From Actinoplanes sp. L3-i22 (GTDB lineage Bacteria > Actinomycetota > Actinomycetes > Mycobacteriales > Micromonosporaceae), in contig NZ_AP024745.1 in assembly GCF_019704555.1 (NCBI RefSeq), positions 2,042,001 through 2,106,000 on the forward strand: DNA of 64,000 nucleotides, given 5' to 3'. The position numbers were made by a program, and so were the translations under genes. This document shows, one piece after another, positions 20,237-29,729 of the stretch; the stretch's first letter is position 1, and each line of letters opens with the position of its first letter. The notes below the pieces were generated by a model. That model saw only the letters and a list, made by a program, of their open reading frames with translations, was not told the DNA's origin and made no database searches.

Positions 20237-21355
20237 ATGGGAGCAGTCGTCGCAGTCCTCGTCATAGTCATCGTGCTGTTCGCGGTGATCACCGTTGTCC
20301 GGTCCATCCGGATCGTCCCCCAGCAGCGGATGGACGTCGTCGAACGGCTCGGTAAGTACAAGCGGACCCTGAGCCCGGGCCTGAACCTGCTGGTCCCGTT
20401 CGTCGACGCGGTACGCAGCAAGGTCGACATGCGCGAGCAGGTGGTCTCCTTCCCGCCGCAGCCCGTGATCACCTCCGACAACCTGGTCGTCTCGATCGAC
20501 ACCGTGCTGTACTTCAAGGTCGTCGACCCGGTGCGGGCCACCTACGAGATCTCCAACTTCCTGCAGGCGATCGAGCAGCTCACCGTCACCACGCTGCGGA
20601 ACGTCATCGGCTCGCTGGACCTGGAGCGCGCGCTGACCAGCCGTGACCAGATCAACAAGCACCTGTCCAGCGTGCTCGACGAGACCACCGGCCGCTGGGG
20701 CATCAAGGTCACCCGGGTGGAGATCAAGGCGATCGAGCCGCCGCCGAGCATCCGCGACTCGATGGAGAAGCAGATGCGCGCCGAGCGGGAGCGCCGCGCC
20801 ACGATCCTCAACGCCGAGGGTCACAAGGCCGCCCAGATCCTCACCGCCGAGGGTGAGAAGCAGGCCGCGGTGCTGCGCGCCGACGGTGACCGGCAGTCCC
20901 GGATCCTGCAGGCCGAGGGTCAGGCCAAGGCGATCCGTACGGTGTTCGACGCGATCCACACGGCGAACCCGTCCCAGAAGGTGCTGGCCTACCAGTACCT
21001 GCAGGCCCTGCCGCAGATCGCGAACGGCACCGCGAACAAGGTGTGGATCGTCCCGACCGAGCTGACCAAGGCCCTGGAGGGCCTGGGTGGCGCGCTCGGC
21101 GGCCTGGCCAACATGGTCGGCGACGTGCCGCTGGCGAAGGTCGACCCGCAGGAGGCCGAGCGCGAGGCGGTCGCCGCCGCGGCGGCCGCGACGGCCGAGG
21201 CGGAGCGGGTGAACGCCGAGGTGCGGGCGGCCGAGGCGCAGGTCTCCGGCGACCCGGACAAGACCGCGGCGCTGCCGGTCGCGCCGCCGGTGCCGCCGGC
21301 GTCGGCGATCGGCGGGGCGGACTACAACGGGGCGAACCAGCCCGAGCGGGCCTGA
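20237..21355 (+). CDS. SPFH/Band 7 (stomatin-like) membrane protein
   Basis: 372 residues. One N-terminal membrane helix (AVVAVLVIVIVLFAVITVV), an SPFH domain (about 25-190: VPQQRMDVVERLGKYKRTLS, PGLNLLVPFVD), then a long Ala/Glu-rich coiled coil with repeats of AEGxxxAxxLxAEGE (about 195-245) and a disordered Ala/Pro C terminus. Such proteins oligomerise into membrane microdomain scaffolds and pair with NfeD, whose gene is directly upstream. A good AGAGAGG site precedes ATG 20237. Confidence 0.93.
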   Translation: MGAVVAVLVIVIVLFAVITVVRSIRIVPQQRMDVVERLGKYKRTLSPGLNLLVPFVDAVRSKVDMREQVVSFPPQPVITSDNLVVSIDTVLYFKVVDPVRATYEISNFLQAIEQLTVTTLRNVIGSLDLERALTSRDQINKHLSSVLDETTGRWGIKVTRVEIKAIEPPPSIRDSMEKQMRAERERRATILNAEGHKAAQILTAEGEKQAAVLRADGDRQSRILQAEGQAKAIRTVFDAIHTANPSQKVLAYQYLQALPQIANGTANKVWIVPTELTKALEGLGGALGGLANMVGDVPLAKVDPQEAEREAVAAAAAATAEAERVNAEVRAAEAQVSGDPDKTAALPVAPPVPPASAIGGADYNGANQPERA

Positions 21356-21370
21356 CGGCCCGACTTTTAA

Positions 21371-21404
21371 CGGACGGCCTGCCCGATTCGGGACAGGCCG
21401 TCCG
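21371..21404 (+). terminator. terminator after the NfeD/SPFH operon
   Basis: Strong inverted repeat: CGGACGGCCTG (21371-21381) pairs with CAGGCCGTCCG (21394-21404), with an inner CCCGA/TCGGG stem. ATTTCT follows. It lies 16 bp after the SPFH stop codon. Confidence 0.75.
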
Positions 21405-21529
21405 GCATTTCTAGATATTTCCTGAGATGCGGCTCACAGCTTCCTGCGAATTTGGCATGCTTCGACTCGGATTTCCGACTGGTTTCCCCCGGCCGCTCGG
21501 CGTGTTGACCCTGCGAGCGAGGCGGAGCC

Positions 21530-22201
21530 ATGAGCATCAGCCATCGTCAGACCGCGAGCGGCCGGCCCTTGCGGGTCGCCCCGGCCTGGGTCGGCGCCGC
21601 GCCGGCCGGGTCCTCCGCGGACCACTACCTGCTGCCGGTGCGGGACGCCGTCTGGATCTGGTCGGTCCGGCGGTTCGCCCGGCTGGCCCTGTGGGCGCTC
21701 CCGGCCGCCGCGGTCCTCTACGGCTGGTTCACCCTGGGCGTGACCGTCCCGCCCGGCCCGCTCCCGGTCGGCCTGCTGGCCGGCTGGCTGGCCACCATCT
21801 CGCTGATCGCCCTGGCCGGGCTGCTCGCCGGATCGCGGACCCGGCGGATCGCGATGACCGGCCTGCTGATCGCCCTGGCCGGCGCCACCCTGCTGCTGCC
21901 GCTCGCCGCGCTGCCCGCGGCGACCGCCGCCGACGCGGTCGCGCTCACCCCGGCCCAGGTGCCCATGCTGATCGAGATGGCCTGCGCGATCGCCGGCGGC
22001 GGCGTACTGCTGCTCGGCTGGGCGGTGTTCCGCTCCAAGCTGGTCAACCCGGCCGACGGGGTGCTGCTGATGCTCGCCGCGGTGGCGCTGGGCGCCGGCT
22101 CCTACGCGCCCAAGCCGCTGCCGACCGTGGGCGCGCTTCTGCTGCTCGCCGCCGGGATGGGGCTCGCCTGGACGGGTGGCCGGTTGGTGCCGCGTACCTG
22201 A
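21530..22201 (+). CDS. multi-pass membrane protein of unknown function
   Basis: 223 residues with about 35 soluble N-terminal residues and five hydrophobic helices (for instance LALWALPAAAVLYGWFTLGV, GLLAGWLATISLIALAGLLA, MLIEMACAIAGGGVLLLGWA). No family is recognised. GAGGCGGAG lies just before ATG 21530. A reductase gene follows 36 bp downstream and may be co-transcribed. Confidence 0.7.
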   Translation: MSISHRQTASGRPLRVAPAWVGAAPAGSSADHYLLPVRDAVWIWSVRRFARLALWALPAAAVLYGWFTLGVTVPPGPLPVGLLAGWLATISLIALAGLLAGSRTRRIAMTGLLIALAGATLLLPLAALPAATAADAVALTPAQVPMLIEMACAIAGGGVLLLGWAVFRSKLVNPADGVLLMLAAVALGAGSYAPKPLPTVGALLLLAAGMGLAWTGGRLVPRT

Positions 22202-22237
22202 AGATGTCCCCATCTGCTTTCTTGGAAGGGGACAGCC

Positions 22238-22825
22238 ATGGCACGAGTGATCGCGGACATCTCGATCTCCCTGGACGGCTTCGTCACCGGGCCGAACCCG
22301 GGCCCGGACAACGGACTCGGTGACGGCGGCGAGGCGCTGCACACCTGGGCGCTGCACCCCGACCCGGTCGACGCCGACGTGCTGGACTCGACGGTCGCCG
22401 CCACCGGCGCGGTGATCATGGGCCGCCGGTTGTTCGACATCATCGACGGCCCGGGCGGATGGAACGACGAGATGGGGTACGGGGCGGACCGCGCCGCCGA
22501 GCCACCCGTGCTCGTGGTCACCCGCAACCCGCCCGAGCAGGTGCGCCTCGCCGACCGGATGACGTTCGTGGTCGACGGCGTGGCGAGCGCGATCGCCCAG
22601 GGCGTCTCGATCGCCGGCGACCACGACGTGGTGATCATGGGCGGCGCCGAGGTGATCCGCGGGGCGCTGGCCACCGGTCTGGTCCACGAGCTGCGGATCC
22701 ACCTGTCGCCGGTGCTGCTGGGCGCGGGCACCCCACTCTTCACCGGCGGCAAGCTCCGGCAGTTGCGCCAGGTCCACGCCCGCCCGTCCGGCCAGGCCAC
22801 CCACCTGACCTACCTCGTGGATTGA
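22238..22825 (+). CDS. dihydrofolate reductase family protein (RibD C-terminal)
   Basis: 195 residues. Start RVIADISISLDGFVTGPNPG is typical of the RibD-C/YyaP DHFR-like family, as are GAVIMGRRLFDI and VVIMGGAEVIRGALATGLVH near the C terminus. NADPH-binding reductase-like fold; the true substrate of these stand-alone proteins is usually unknown. GGAAGGGGA precedes ATG 22238. Confidence 0.9.
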   Translation: MARVIADISISLDGFVTGPNPGPDNGLGDGGEALHTWALHPDPVDADVLDSTVAATGAVIMGRRLFDIIDGPGGWNDEMGYGADRAAEPPVLVVTRNPPEQVRLADRMTFVVDGVASAIAQGVSIAGDHDVVIMGGAEVIRGALATGLVHELRIHLSPVLLGAGTPLFTGGKLRQLRQVHARPSGQATHLTYLVD

Positions 22826-22895
22826 CCCGCCCGACCGGGTGAACGCCCTGGTCGCCGCCGTGGTGGGGGCGGCGGCTTCCGGGAGCATCGGGCCC

Positions 22896-23762
22896 ATGCG
22901 CTCCCGCGGGCCGGTCCCACGCCGGCCGCCCCGCCCGCCCGATCCGCCGTTCACGAAGGTGCTCGCCGACCTCAGCGTCGGGCTCGGCGCCGTGACCGCG
23001 CTCATGTACTACTTCGGCTGGGTGATGACCCGCTCGATGGCCCGGGCGCTGGGTTTCGACGTCTCGGCGCTGCGCCTGGAAACGGCTGACTACCTGATGC
23101 GGAGTGTCAGCTTCTTCTTCGTGCCGGCGATGGTGCTGCTCCTCGCGGTGCTGCTGGTGCGGCAGGTGCACCGGCGGATCCTGGCGCCGTTCCTGGCCCG
23201 GCGCCGGCCGCCGGTCGTCCTGCGGATCGCGCGGCTGCTCTCCTGGTCATGGCTGCCCCTGGCGGTGCCGGCGGTCTACCTGTCGTCGGTCCGGTCGTGG
23301 AGCTACCCGCTGCCGGCCGGCCTCACCGCGGCGATCCTGCTGGCGGAGTACGGCCGCTGGATGGTGCGGTCCCGGACCGGCGAGGATCCGTGGACGCGCG
23401 GCACCCGGATCCTGGTCGGGGCGTTGCTGGCGATCGCGGTGTTCTGGTCGGCCGACCGGCTGTCCCGCGGCGCCGGGCGGATGTTCGGCGAGGATCTGGC
23501 CGAGCGTCCGGCGCAGCTTCCGGCCATCGTGCTGTACAGCGACAAGGATCTGTCGCTCGACGCGCCCGGGGTGGTGGTCACCCAGCTGCGGGGGCCTCGG
23601 GCCGAGTACCGGTACCGCTACGCCGGACTGTTCCTGTTGGAGCGGTCCGACAATTGGTACTTTTTACTATCGGATCGACCGAGTCGGGTCATAATCCTCA
23701 ACGGAACCGCCGACGTACGCATGGAGTTCGTCGCGCCCCGCCGATCGGATGTGACGCCTTGA
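22896..23762 (+). CDS. membrane protein of unknown function
   Basis: 288 residues from ATG 22896; a GTG at 22839 gives 19 more residues. A Pro/Arg-rich N terminus is followed by about five membrane helices (LADLSVGLGAVTALMYYFGW, SFFFVPAMVLLLAVLLVRQV, LLSWSWLPLAVPAVYLSSVR) and a C-terminal soluble part (LPAIVLYSDKDLSLDAPGVV) that ends in a beta-rich segment. I recognise no family. Its stop overlaps the TTG start of the next gene. Confidence 0.72.
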   Translation: MRSRGPVPRRPPRPPDPPFTKVLADLSVGLGAVTALMYYFGWVMTRSMARALGFDVSALRLETADYLMRSVSFFFVPAMVLLLAVLLVRQVHRRILAPFLARRRPPVVLRIARLLSWSWLPLAVPAVYLSSVRSWSYPLPAGLTAAILLAEYGRWMVRSRTGEDPWTRGTRILVGALLAIAVFWSADRLSRGAGRMFGEDLAERPAQLPAIVLYSDKDLSLDAPGVVVTQLRGPRAEYRYRYAGLFLLERSDNWYFLLSDRPSRVIILNGTADVRMEFVAPRRSDVTP

Positions 23763-24388
23763 TCAAGCTTGCACTTGCTCTCACGCTGTCGCTGGCGACG
23801 GCGCTGACCGTTGCCCGTCCCGGCGGGGACCACGCGTCGGCGGCCGGCGCGACGACGGCCAGGCCTACGTCGTTCAAGTCGAGGGTGATCGGATGGTTCA
23901 AGGAGAACACCCCCGGGGGCATGCCGACCGTCCCCCCGTCGACGACGCCGAGCCCTGGCGACACCAGTCCGGCGATCATGGCGACCCCCACTCCGGACAG
24001 CGCCAGGACGCCGACCGCGGGCTGGACGCCCGGGGTCGGCTCGCCGCGGGACCGGATCTTCGGATCCCTCCTGTTCCGGGACTGCGGCCAGGCGCTGCGG
24101 CAGACCCGGGCGGCGGACGGGGCGGCGCTGCCCGAGGCGCAGCGGGGGCTGTACGAAGGTACGGCGGCCGCCTGCCTGGCCGCCTTCGACGGGCGCCCGG
24201 ACCTGTGGCCACTCGCCGGCCGCCGGCTCGATCAGGCCCAGGAGAGCGGCCTGGACTGCCCGGACAGCGTGGTGTTCCAGCTGCTCAGCGAGATCGTGAC
24301 GGCGCACCGTGAGGAGCCCACCGCGGAGCTGGTCAGAGAGCGCGGGTATGAGGTGCCGTGCGCTCCGGTGTGGTCGCGCCGCGGGTGA
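23759..24388 (+). CDS. secreted hypothetical protein
   Basis: 209 residues from TTG 23759 (TTGA overlap with the previous gene). Signal-peptide-like start (IKLALALTLSLATALTVARP), a Pro/Thr-rich linker (about 40-95), then a compact helical domain with three Cys (RDCGQALRQTR, AACLAAFDGRPD, GLDCPDSVVFQLLSE) and a final Cys in EVPCAPVW. Probably exported and disulfide-bonded; no family recognised. The 3' end overlaps the convergent methyltransferase gene by 56 bp. Confidence 0.65.
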   Translation: MIKLALALTLSLATALTVARPGGDHASAAGATTARPTSFKSRVIGWFKENTPGGMPTVPPSTTPSPGDTSPAIMATPTPDSARTPTAGWTPGVGSPRDRIFGSLLFRDCGQALRQTRAADGAALPEAQRGLYEGTAAACLAAFDGRPDLWPLAGRRLDQAQESGLDCPDSVVFQLLSEIVTAHREEPTAELVRERGYEVPCAPVWSRRG

Positions 24389-25181
24389 GTTCGTAGAACG
24401 TGATGGCGGCGGCCGTGGCGACGTTCAGCGAGTCCACGCCGTTGTGCATCGGGATGGCTACCCGGACGTCGCTGGCCTTCATCGCCTCGGCGGTGAGGCC
24501 GGGGCCTTCGGCGCCGAGGAGGAGCGCCGGCCGTACCCGCTGATCTGGGGTCAGGTCTTTGAGGGCCACCGCGTCGGGCGCCGGCGTCATCGCCAGCAGG
24601 GTGAATCCGGCCGCGCGGATCGTGGCGAGCGGGTCCGGCCAGGTGTCCGTCTTCGTGTACGGGATCGCGAACACCTCACCCATGCTGACCCGCACCGCCC
24701 GGCGGTAGAGCGGGTCCGCGCAGTTCGGCGAGAGCACGATCGCGTCGATGCCGAGGGCGGCCGCGCTGCGGAACAGCGCCCCCAGGTTGGTGTGCGTGTT
24801 CAGGCCCTCCAGGACGGCCAGGTTCCGCGCGGTGGCGAGCAGGTCGCCGAGGGCCGGCAGCGGCCGGCGGTGGAACGAGGCGAGGATGCCCCGGTGCACG
24901 TGGAAGCCGGTGATCGACTCCAGGACCGGTGGGGCGGCGGTGTACAGCGGCGCGTCCCCGGGCAGGCCGGTGAGCTGATCGGCGCGCTTCTCGTCGACGA
25001 GCGCCGAGCGCATCCGGTACCCGGCGCGCAGCGCCCGCTCGATGACCAGCTCGCCCTCGGCGATGAACAGCCCGTTGGGCGGCTCCCAGCGGGTCCGCAG
25101 TTCGAGGTCGGTCAGGGCGCGGTAGTCACCGATGCGGGGGTCGTCCGGGCTGGTGATGGCGATGGCTGGCACACCGAGCAT
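24333..25181 (-). CDS. SpoU/TrmH-family RNA 2'-O-methyltransferase
   Basis: 282 residues from ATG 25181. The C-terminal SPOUT domain shows the three knot motifs: NLAVLEGLNTHTNLGALFRS (N and R), PALLLGAEGPGL, and AIPMHNGVDSLNVATAAAIT. The N-terminal part (FIAEGELVIERALRAGYRMR) is the substrate-binding L7Ae-like domain of TrmH/RlmB relatives. Methylates 2'-OH of a tRNA or rRNA nucleotide using SAM; the target is not clear. An open frame extends to 25322 but its composition is unlike the rest. Confidence 0.93.
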   Translation of the reverse strand: MLGVPAIAITSPDDPRIGDYRALTDLELRTRWEPPNGLFIAEGELVIERALRAGYRMRSALVDEKRADQLTGLPGDAPLYTAAPPVLESITGFHVHRGILASFHRRPLPALGDLLATARNLAVLEGLNTHTNLGALFRSAAALGIDAIVLSPNCADPLYRRAVRVSMGEVFAIPYTKTDTWPDPLATIRAAGFTLLAMTPAPDAVALKDLTPDQRVRPALLLGAEGPGLTAEAMKASDVRVAIPMHNGVDSLNVATAAAITFYELTRGATTPERTAPHTRAL

Positions 25182-25375
25182 TCTGCCGACCCGGGTCCGG
25201 CGGGCCGTCCGGTGCCTCGGGAGGTCTGAACGGGCGGAACCGGCGACGGGCCGTACCGATGGTCGCCGTCGGGGTGTCGGCGGGCGGGACGTGCGGGAAG
25301 ATGGGCGCAGGTGCTCCGCCACATGCGGCAGTACGGTTGTACTGTTCGGTCGTTCCGCGTCTCGGGGGGTGTCAG

Positions 25376-27184
25376 TTGTCGTCTGCTCCGGGATCAGACC
25401 CTCATCTGCTCGCCCTGCTGCGGGCCATCCGGCTGCGCAAGAGCGCCCCCGACGCGGCCGAGGCCGGCGCCGCGGACACGGCCGCCGCGCTGTCCGAGAT
25501 CGCCGCGACGCGGCGGGACGAGAGCCGGCCGCCCAGCAAGCCCGCGATCATCAGCAACCCCGCGATCGTCAGCGTCCCCGTGGTGGCCGGCGAGGCACCG
25601 GTGGAGACGGAGGATGTCCCACCGGGCCGGGTCGGCGGCGTCGGCGCGTCCGGCCGCAGCGCCCCCGGTCCACAGAACTCGGCTGACGGGCCTCCGCGAA
25701 ACCCGGCCGGCGATGGCCCGCAGCCGCCTCGGGGAGCCGGCTCCGAGCTGCTCTGGCGCGGTGGCCAGGGCGCCGCGCTGGGCCGTTCCGGGCTGGGCGG
25801 GCGTCGTCCCGGCGCCCCCGGGCAACCGGACCGGGCCGGGGCGAACGCGGCCTACGGCGTACCCCTCAATCGGGTCAATCCGATCACCGGGATCAACCCG
25901 TCCGGCCCGGTGACTCCGGTGCCGGCCGTCCCGGGCGTGGCCCCGGCCCGTCCGATCGGCCCTACCGGGACCGAGTTCCCCTCGGTCACCCCGGCGGAGT
26001 ACGCCGCGCACTTCGCCCAGAAGACCACCCGGCGCGACCTGCCCGCCGACGGCATGGACCCGGGCGACACCATGGCGCTGCGCGACACCCAGCGCCTGCT
26101 CAGCACGAGTCTGACCTTCGCCGGCGGCGTCGACGAGGTGGCCGGCCGGCTCTGGCACGCGCTGCTGCAGGCCCAGCCGGACCTGCTGACCCTGCTGCCC
26201 GGCACCCCGGCCTCCCAGCGGGCGCAGCTCGCGCGCGGGCTCACCTGGCTGGTGCACCGGCTCGACGACCCGCCGGCCGTGGTCGCCGGCTGCGGGCAGC
26301 TCGGCGCCGCGCTGGCCGAGTGCGGCCTGCAGTGGAACCAGTTGCAGATGGTCGGCGCGGCCCTCGCCGAGGCGATGCGGGCCGGGATGGCGCCGGGCGT
26401 CTGGCGGCAGGACTTCGACCAGGCCTGGCGCTGGACGTGGCAGCACGTCCACGAGTGGCTGGTGCACGGCGGCACGCTGATCGCCTACCAGCCGACCGTC
26501 TGGGACGCCGAGGTGATCAGCCACGAGCTGCGCCGCCCCGACCTGGCGGTGGTGCGGCTGCGGCCGTTCCTGCCGCTGCCGTGGCGGCCCGGGCAGTTCG
26601 CCCGGGTCGAGGTCGACGCCGTCCCCGGCATCTGGCGGCCGTACTCGCTGGCCGGCGCCCCGCACCTGGACGGCGTGGCCGAGCTGCACATCCGGGCCAA
26701 GACCGAGACCGGGGTCAGCGGCACGCTGGTGCACGACACCCGGGTCGGCGACCGGGTCCGGATCAGCCGCGCCGAGGGCGAGATGGGCCTGCCGGCCGAG
26801 CCGGGTCGCGGCGTGCTGATGATCGCCGGGGACACCGGGGTCGCGCCGATGAAGTCGATGCTCGCCCACCTGGCCGTGGTGCGCGATCCGCGGCCGGCGG
26901 TGCTGTTCTGGGGCGTGCGGAACGCCGCCGAGCTCTACGACATCGAGGAGCTGACCGAGCTGGCCCGCCGGGCGCCGCGGGCGACCGTGGTGCCGGTGAT
27001 CTCCGAGGGCGACCCCGGGCCGTACCCGTTCGGGCTGGTCACGGACGCGGTGGCAGCCTACGGGGAGTGGTCCCGGCACGAGGTCTACCTGGCCGGTCCG
27101 CCGCTCATGCTGGCGGCCACGGCGATCGCGCTGCGGCAGTTGGGTGTCGACCCGCGCCGCATCCACCACGACGCCCCGGAGTGA
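25376..27184 (+). CDS. flavohemoglobin-like protein with degenerate globin
   Basis: 602 residues if TTG 25376 is used (GGGGGG 6 nt upstream; the start is uncertain). Residues ~20-225 are Pro/Gly/Ala-rich and disordered. Residues ~230-365 align to the globin of Hmp-like proteins, but where the proximal heme His of LGxxHxxxG is expected there is Leu313 (LGAALAECG); the FY and LFP positions of helices B/CD are LW and LLP. Residues ~375-602 form an intact ferredoxin-reductase module: RPYS at 421-424 for FAD, GDTGVAPM near 485 for NAD, YLAGPPLML at the end. So the reductase looks active and the globin probably binds no heme, or binds it differently. Confidence 0.85.
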   Translation: MSSAPGSDPHLLALLRAIRLRKSAPDAAEAGAADTAAALSEIAATRRDESRPPSKPAIISNPAIVSVPVVAGEAPVETEDVPPGRVGGVGASGRSAPGPQNSADGPPRNPAGDGPQPPRGAGSELLWRGGQGAALGRSGLGGRRPGAPGQPDRAGANAAYGVPLNRVNPITGINPSGPVTPVPAVPGVAPARPIGPTGTEFPSVTPAEYAAHFAQKTTRRDLPADGMDPGDTMALRDTQRLLSTSLTFAGGVDEVAGRLWHALLQAQPDLLTLLPGTPASQRAQLARGLTWLVHRLDDPPAVVAGCGQLGAALAECGLQWNQLQMVGAALAEAMRAGMAPGVWRQDFDQAWRWTWQHVHEWLVHGGTLIAYQPTVWDAEVISHELRRPDLAVVRLRPFLPLPWRPGQFARVEVDAVPGIWRPYSLAGAPHLDGVAELHIRAKTETGVSGTLVHDTRVGDRVRISRAEGEMGLPAEPGRGVLMIAGDTGVAPMKSMLAHLAVVRDPRPAVLFWGVRNAAELYDIEELTELARRAPRATVVPVISEGDPGPYPFGLVTDAVAAYGEWSRHEVYLAGPPLMLAATAIALRQLGVDPRRIHHDAPE

Positions 27185-27470
27185 TCTGCCGGCGCCTTCC
27201 GGTCCCTTCGGCGCAAGCTTCAGGCAACTGCTTTCGCCGTACGGCGTGAAGCCCGCCCCGCTCGTTCACCCAGCCGGCGCGGCCCGGCCGTTTGCCCCGG
27301 CCGGCGTGGTCCGGGCGTTTTGCCCACTTGTGCACCTCGGGCAGGGCAGACTCGGTTCGCGGGCGAGGTTGCCCAGGACCTGACGCAACCGGCGGTGTCC
27401 GCCGCGCGGCAGCCCGTCCCGCCCTGCCGTCGTGCCCGGCTCGGCGGCCCGATCGGCTTCGGGGGCCTGG

Positions 27471-28310
27471 ATGGAGATCGACGACCACCTCCTCGGGGCG
27501 GCCGCCCCCGGACTGCGCACCGTGCTCGCCGACACCGCCCTGCCCTCGCTGCGGCTGACCGTCGGCGGCGCCTGCGCCCCGGACACCCCGGCCACCCGGC
27601 TCGGCGGCGTGCCGCTGCTCGCGCCGGACGCGGACTGGCCGCGATCGCCCTCGGGCGACGCCCAGTCCTTCCTGGGCCAGCTGAACTGCGACGACGTCAA
27701 CGCCGGGCTCGGCGCCGCGATCCTCCCGCCGGGGACCGTCCTCGGGTTCTTCTACGACTGGATCGAGCAGCGCTGGGGCTTCGACCCCGCCGACGCCGGC
27801 TACTGGCACGTGACGGCCACCCCGCTGGCGGCGGCCGCCCCGGTCGCCGGCCAGGCCGAGGAGTCGTTCACCGCGCGCGCCGTCACCAGCGCGCTGGTGT
27901 GCACCGTCCCCGGGCTCGACGAGCCGCCGGTCGGCGCCGTCCGCACGGACCGGCACTGGTGGCGGCGCCGCGACCCGGTCGAGGACTTCTACGACGCGCT
28001 GGAGAACGACGAGGAGATCCCGGTGCACCGGGTCTTCGGCTGGCCCGACCTGGTCCAGGGTCCGATGCAGCTGGAGTGCCAGCTCGCCGCGAACGGCATC
28101 CACCACGGCAACCCGGCCGGGGTGGAGGGGGCCCGGGTCGAGGAGCTGACCCCGGGCGCCGGCGACTGGCTGCTGCTGTGGCAGATCGACACCGACGACA
28201 CGATGGACTGGATCTGGGGCGACTCCGGCCGGTTGTACTACTGGATCCGCCGCCAGGACCTGGCCGCACGACGGTTCGACCAGGTCTGGCTCGTGCTGCA
28301 GTGCGCGTAG
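27471..28310 (+). CDS. DUF1963 (YwqG-like) protein
   Basis: 279 residues from ATG 27471 (GGGGG upstream; an ATG at 27432 is possible). DUF1963 features: TRLGGVPLLAPDADWPRSPS, FLGQLNCDDVN, GTVLGFFYDW and, near the end, LLLWQIDTDDTMDWIWGDSG. Soluble, no signal peptide. Family function is unknown. The 286 bp between it and the upstream gene hold nothing I can identify. Confidence 0.85.
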   Translation: MEIDDHLLGAAAPGLRTVLADTALPSLRLTVGGACAPDTPATRLGGVPLLAPDADWPRSPSGDAQSFLGQLNCDDVNAGLGAAILPPGTVLGFFYDWIEQRWGFDPADAGYWHVTATPLAAAAPVAGQAEESFTARAVTSALVCTVPGLDEPPVGAVRTDRHWWRRRDPVEDFYDALENDEEIPVHRVFGWPDLVQGPMQLECQLAANGIHHGNPAGVEGARVEELTPGAGDWLLLWQIDTDDTMDWIWGDSGRLYYWIRRQDLAARRFDQVWLVLQCA

Positions 28311-28357
28311 TGACCCGGGCCGGCGGGCTGCCGTCGTACCGAATCGGGTTTTTGCTG

Positions 28358-29656
28358 TTAAAGGGCTTCGGTCAGAATTTTCAGGTAGGCCGGCGGGATG
28401 TGGTGCTCGCCGCCGGGGGTGAACACGTTGCTGTGCGACGCGTCGTCCCACGCCGAGGCCGGCACCGCGGCCCGCAGCGCCACCAGCACCGGCGCGTCGT
28501 CGGTCAGCAGGGAGAGCGCCACCAGGCACTCCTCGGCCTCGCCGACGCACTCGAACGGCTTGTGCGCGTCCACCCCGAGCAGCTCCAGGAAACCGGGCGC
28601 CTGCGCCACGTCGGCGAACAGGTCGCGCCCGAAGATGTGCGCGAGCCGCTCCCGCGACATGTGCGGCGCCATCGCCAGGAACACGAACCGGCACTTCGGG
28701 CAGTCGCCGCACCACCGCGCGGTCGGGTCGTGCAGCTTGAAAGCCTTGTTACAGCTTGTAACAACATCATCGTACGCTGTGTAACCGGCGAACAGCTGCG
28801 CGATGTGCAGCTCGGAGAGCGTCCGCAGCAGCGAGAAGTACGGGTCGACGAGCCCGGTGTGCGCCCGCACCGCGTCCCGCAGCAGCCCCTCGGCGAGCAC
28901 GCCCTTGGACCACTGGTGGTTGACCTCGTGACCGTTCCAGATCAGGTTCGGGTCGGAGGCGGAGCGCTCGTTCGACATCACCACCGGGCCGAGCCCGTGC
29001 CAGATCGCGGTGGCGATCGCGATCAGCGAGTTGATCGCGGTGACCGGGATGTGCCCGTTCAGCGCGCCGGCCTTGTTCAGCTCGAACAGGCGCGGGTCGA
29101 GCTTGCGGCGGGCGGCCAGCGCGGCGAGCCCGGACGCGGCGTTCACGTTCTCGATCACCGGGTTCGGGTTGACCGAGAACGGCACCGGGTCGAGCCCGGC
29201 GGCCCGCAGGATCTCCAGCGTGACGATCGAGTCCTTGCCGCCGCCGACCGCGGACAGCGGCCGCCCGGTCACCTCGACCGGGGTCGCCGCGGGCAGCGTG
29301 CCCGGCGTCTCCACGGTCAGCTCGAGCACGTGCGGAAGCTGGTTGCGGTACGCGTACTCGGCCAGGCCGTCGGTGTAGACCCGGGTGAACCAGGCGGTCA
29401 CCTCGGGCGCGAACGGTCGCGGCGCGAGCACCCGCGGCGGCGCGCCGACCTTGTAGTAGCTCACCCCGGCGACCACGTGCAGCAGCTCCAGCACCCGGTG
29501 GAAGGCCGCCGGGACGGCGGGCGCCGCCGGCACCGGAAACGTGATCGTCTCGGTGAAACGCAGCGGCTCCGGCCCGTCGAGCACGTAGTCGAACGTGGCG
29601 ACCCCGGTCGACGGGTCGAACGCGTACGAGGGGAAGCGCATGACGTCGAACTGCAC
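28358..29656 (-). CDS. murL: MurL: UDP-MurNAc-L-Ala-L-Glu epimerase
   Basis: 432 residues. PP-loop-like SAVGGGKDS at 135-143, followed by NPNPVIENVNAASGL, VVMSNERSASDPNLIWNGHE, a Cys cluster WCGDCPKCRFVFLAM and HIPPAYLKI. This matches MurL, the ATP-dependent enzyme that flips the terminal L-Glu of UDP-MurNAc-L-Ala-L-Glu to D-Glu. The divergent neighbour is a MurD homologue (MurD2), which adds L-Glu in this route, as described for Xanthomonas and noted in some actinobacteria. GTG 29656 is preceded by AGGAG at 7 nt. Strong match in motif and context. Confidence 0.9.
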   Translation of the reverse strand: MQFDVMRFPSYAFDPSTGVATFDYVLDGPEPLRFTETITFPVPAAPAVPAAFHRVLELLHVVAGVSYYKVGAPPRVLAPRPFAPEVTAWFTRVYTDGLAEYAYRNQLPHVLELTVETPGTLPAATPVEVTGRPLSAVGGGKDSIVTLEILRAAGLDPVPFSVNPNPVIENVNAASGLAALAARRKLDPRLFELNKAGALNGHIPVTAINSLIAIATAIWHGLGPVVMSNERSASDPNLIWNGHEVNHQWSKGVLAEGLLRDAVRAHTGLVDPYFSLLRTLSELHIAQLFAGYTAYDDVVTSCNKAFKLHDPTARWCGDCPKCRFVFLAMAPHMSRERLAHIFGRDLFADVAQAPGFLELLGVDAHKPFECVGEAEECLVALSLLTDDAPVLVALRAAVPASAWDDASHSNVFTPGGEHHIPPAYLKILTEAL

Positions 29657-29729
29657 CCGGGAACTCCTGTCTGAGGGCCGACCGGCAATATTAGTGCGGT
29701 CCCGCGAAAAAACGACTTGGGGAGACGAC

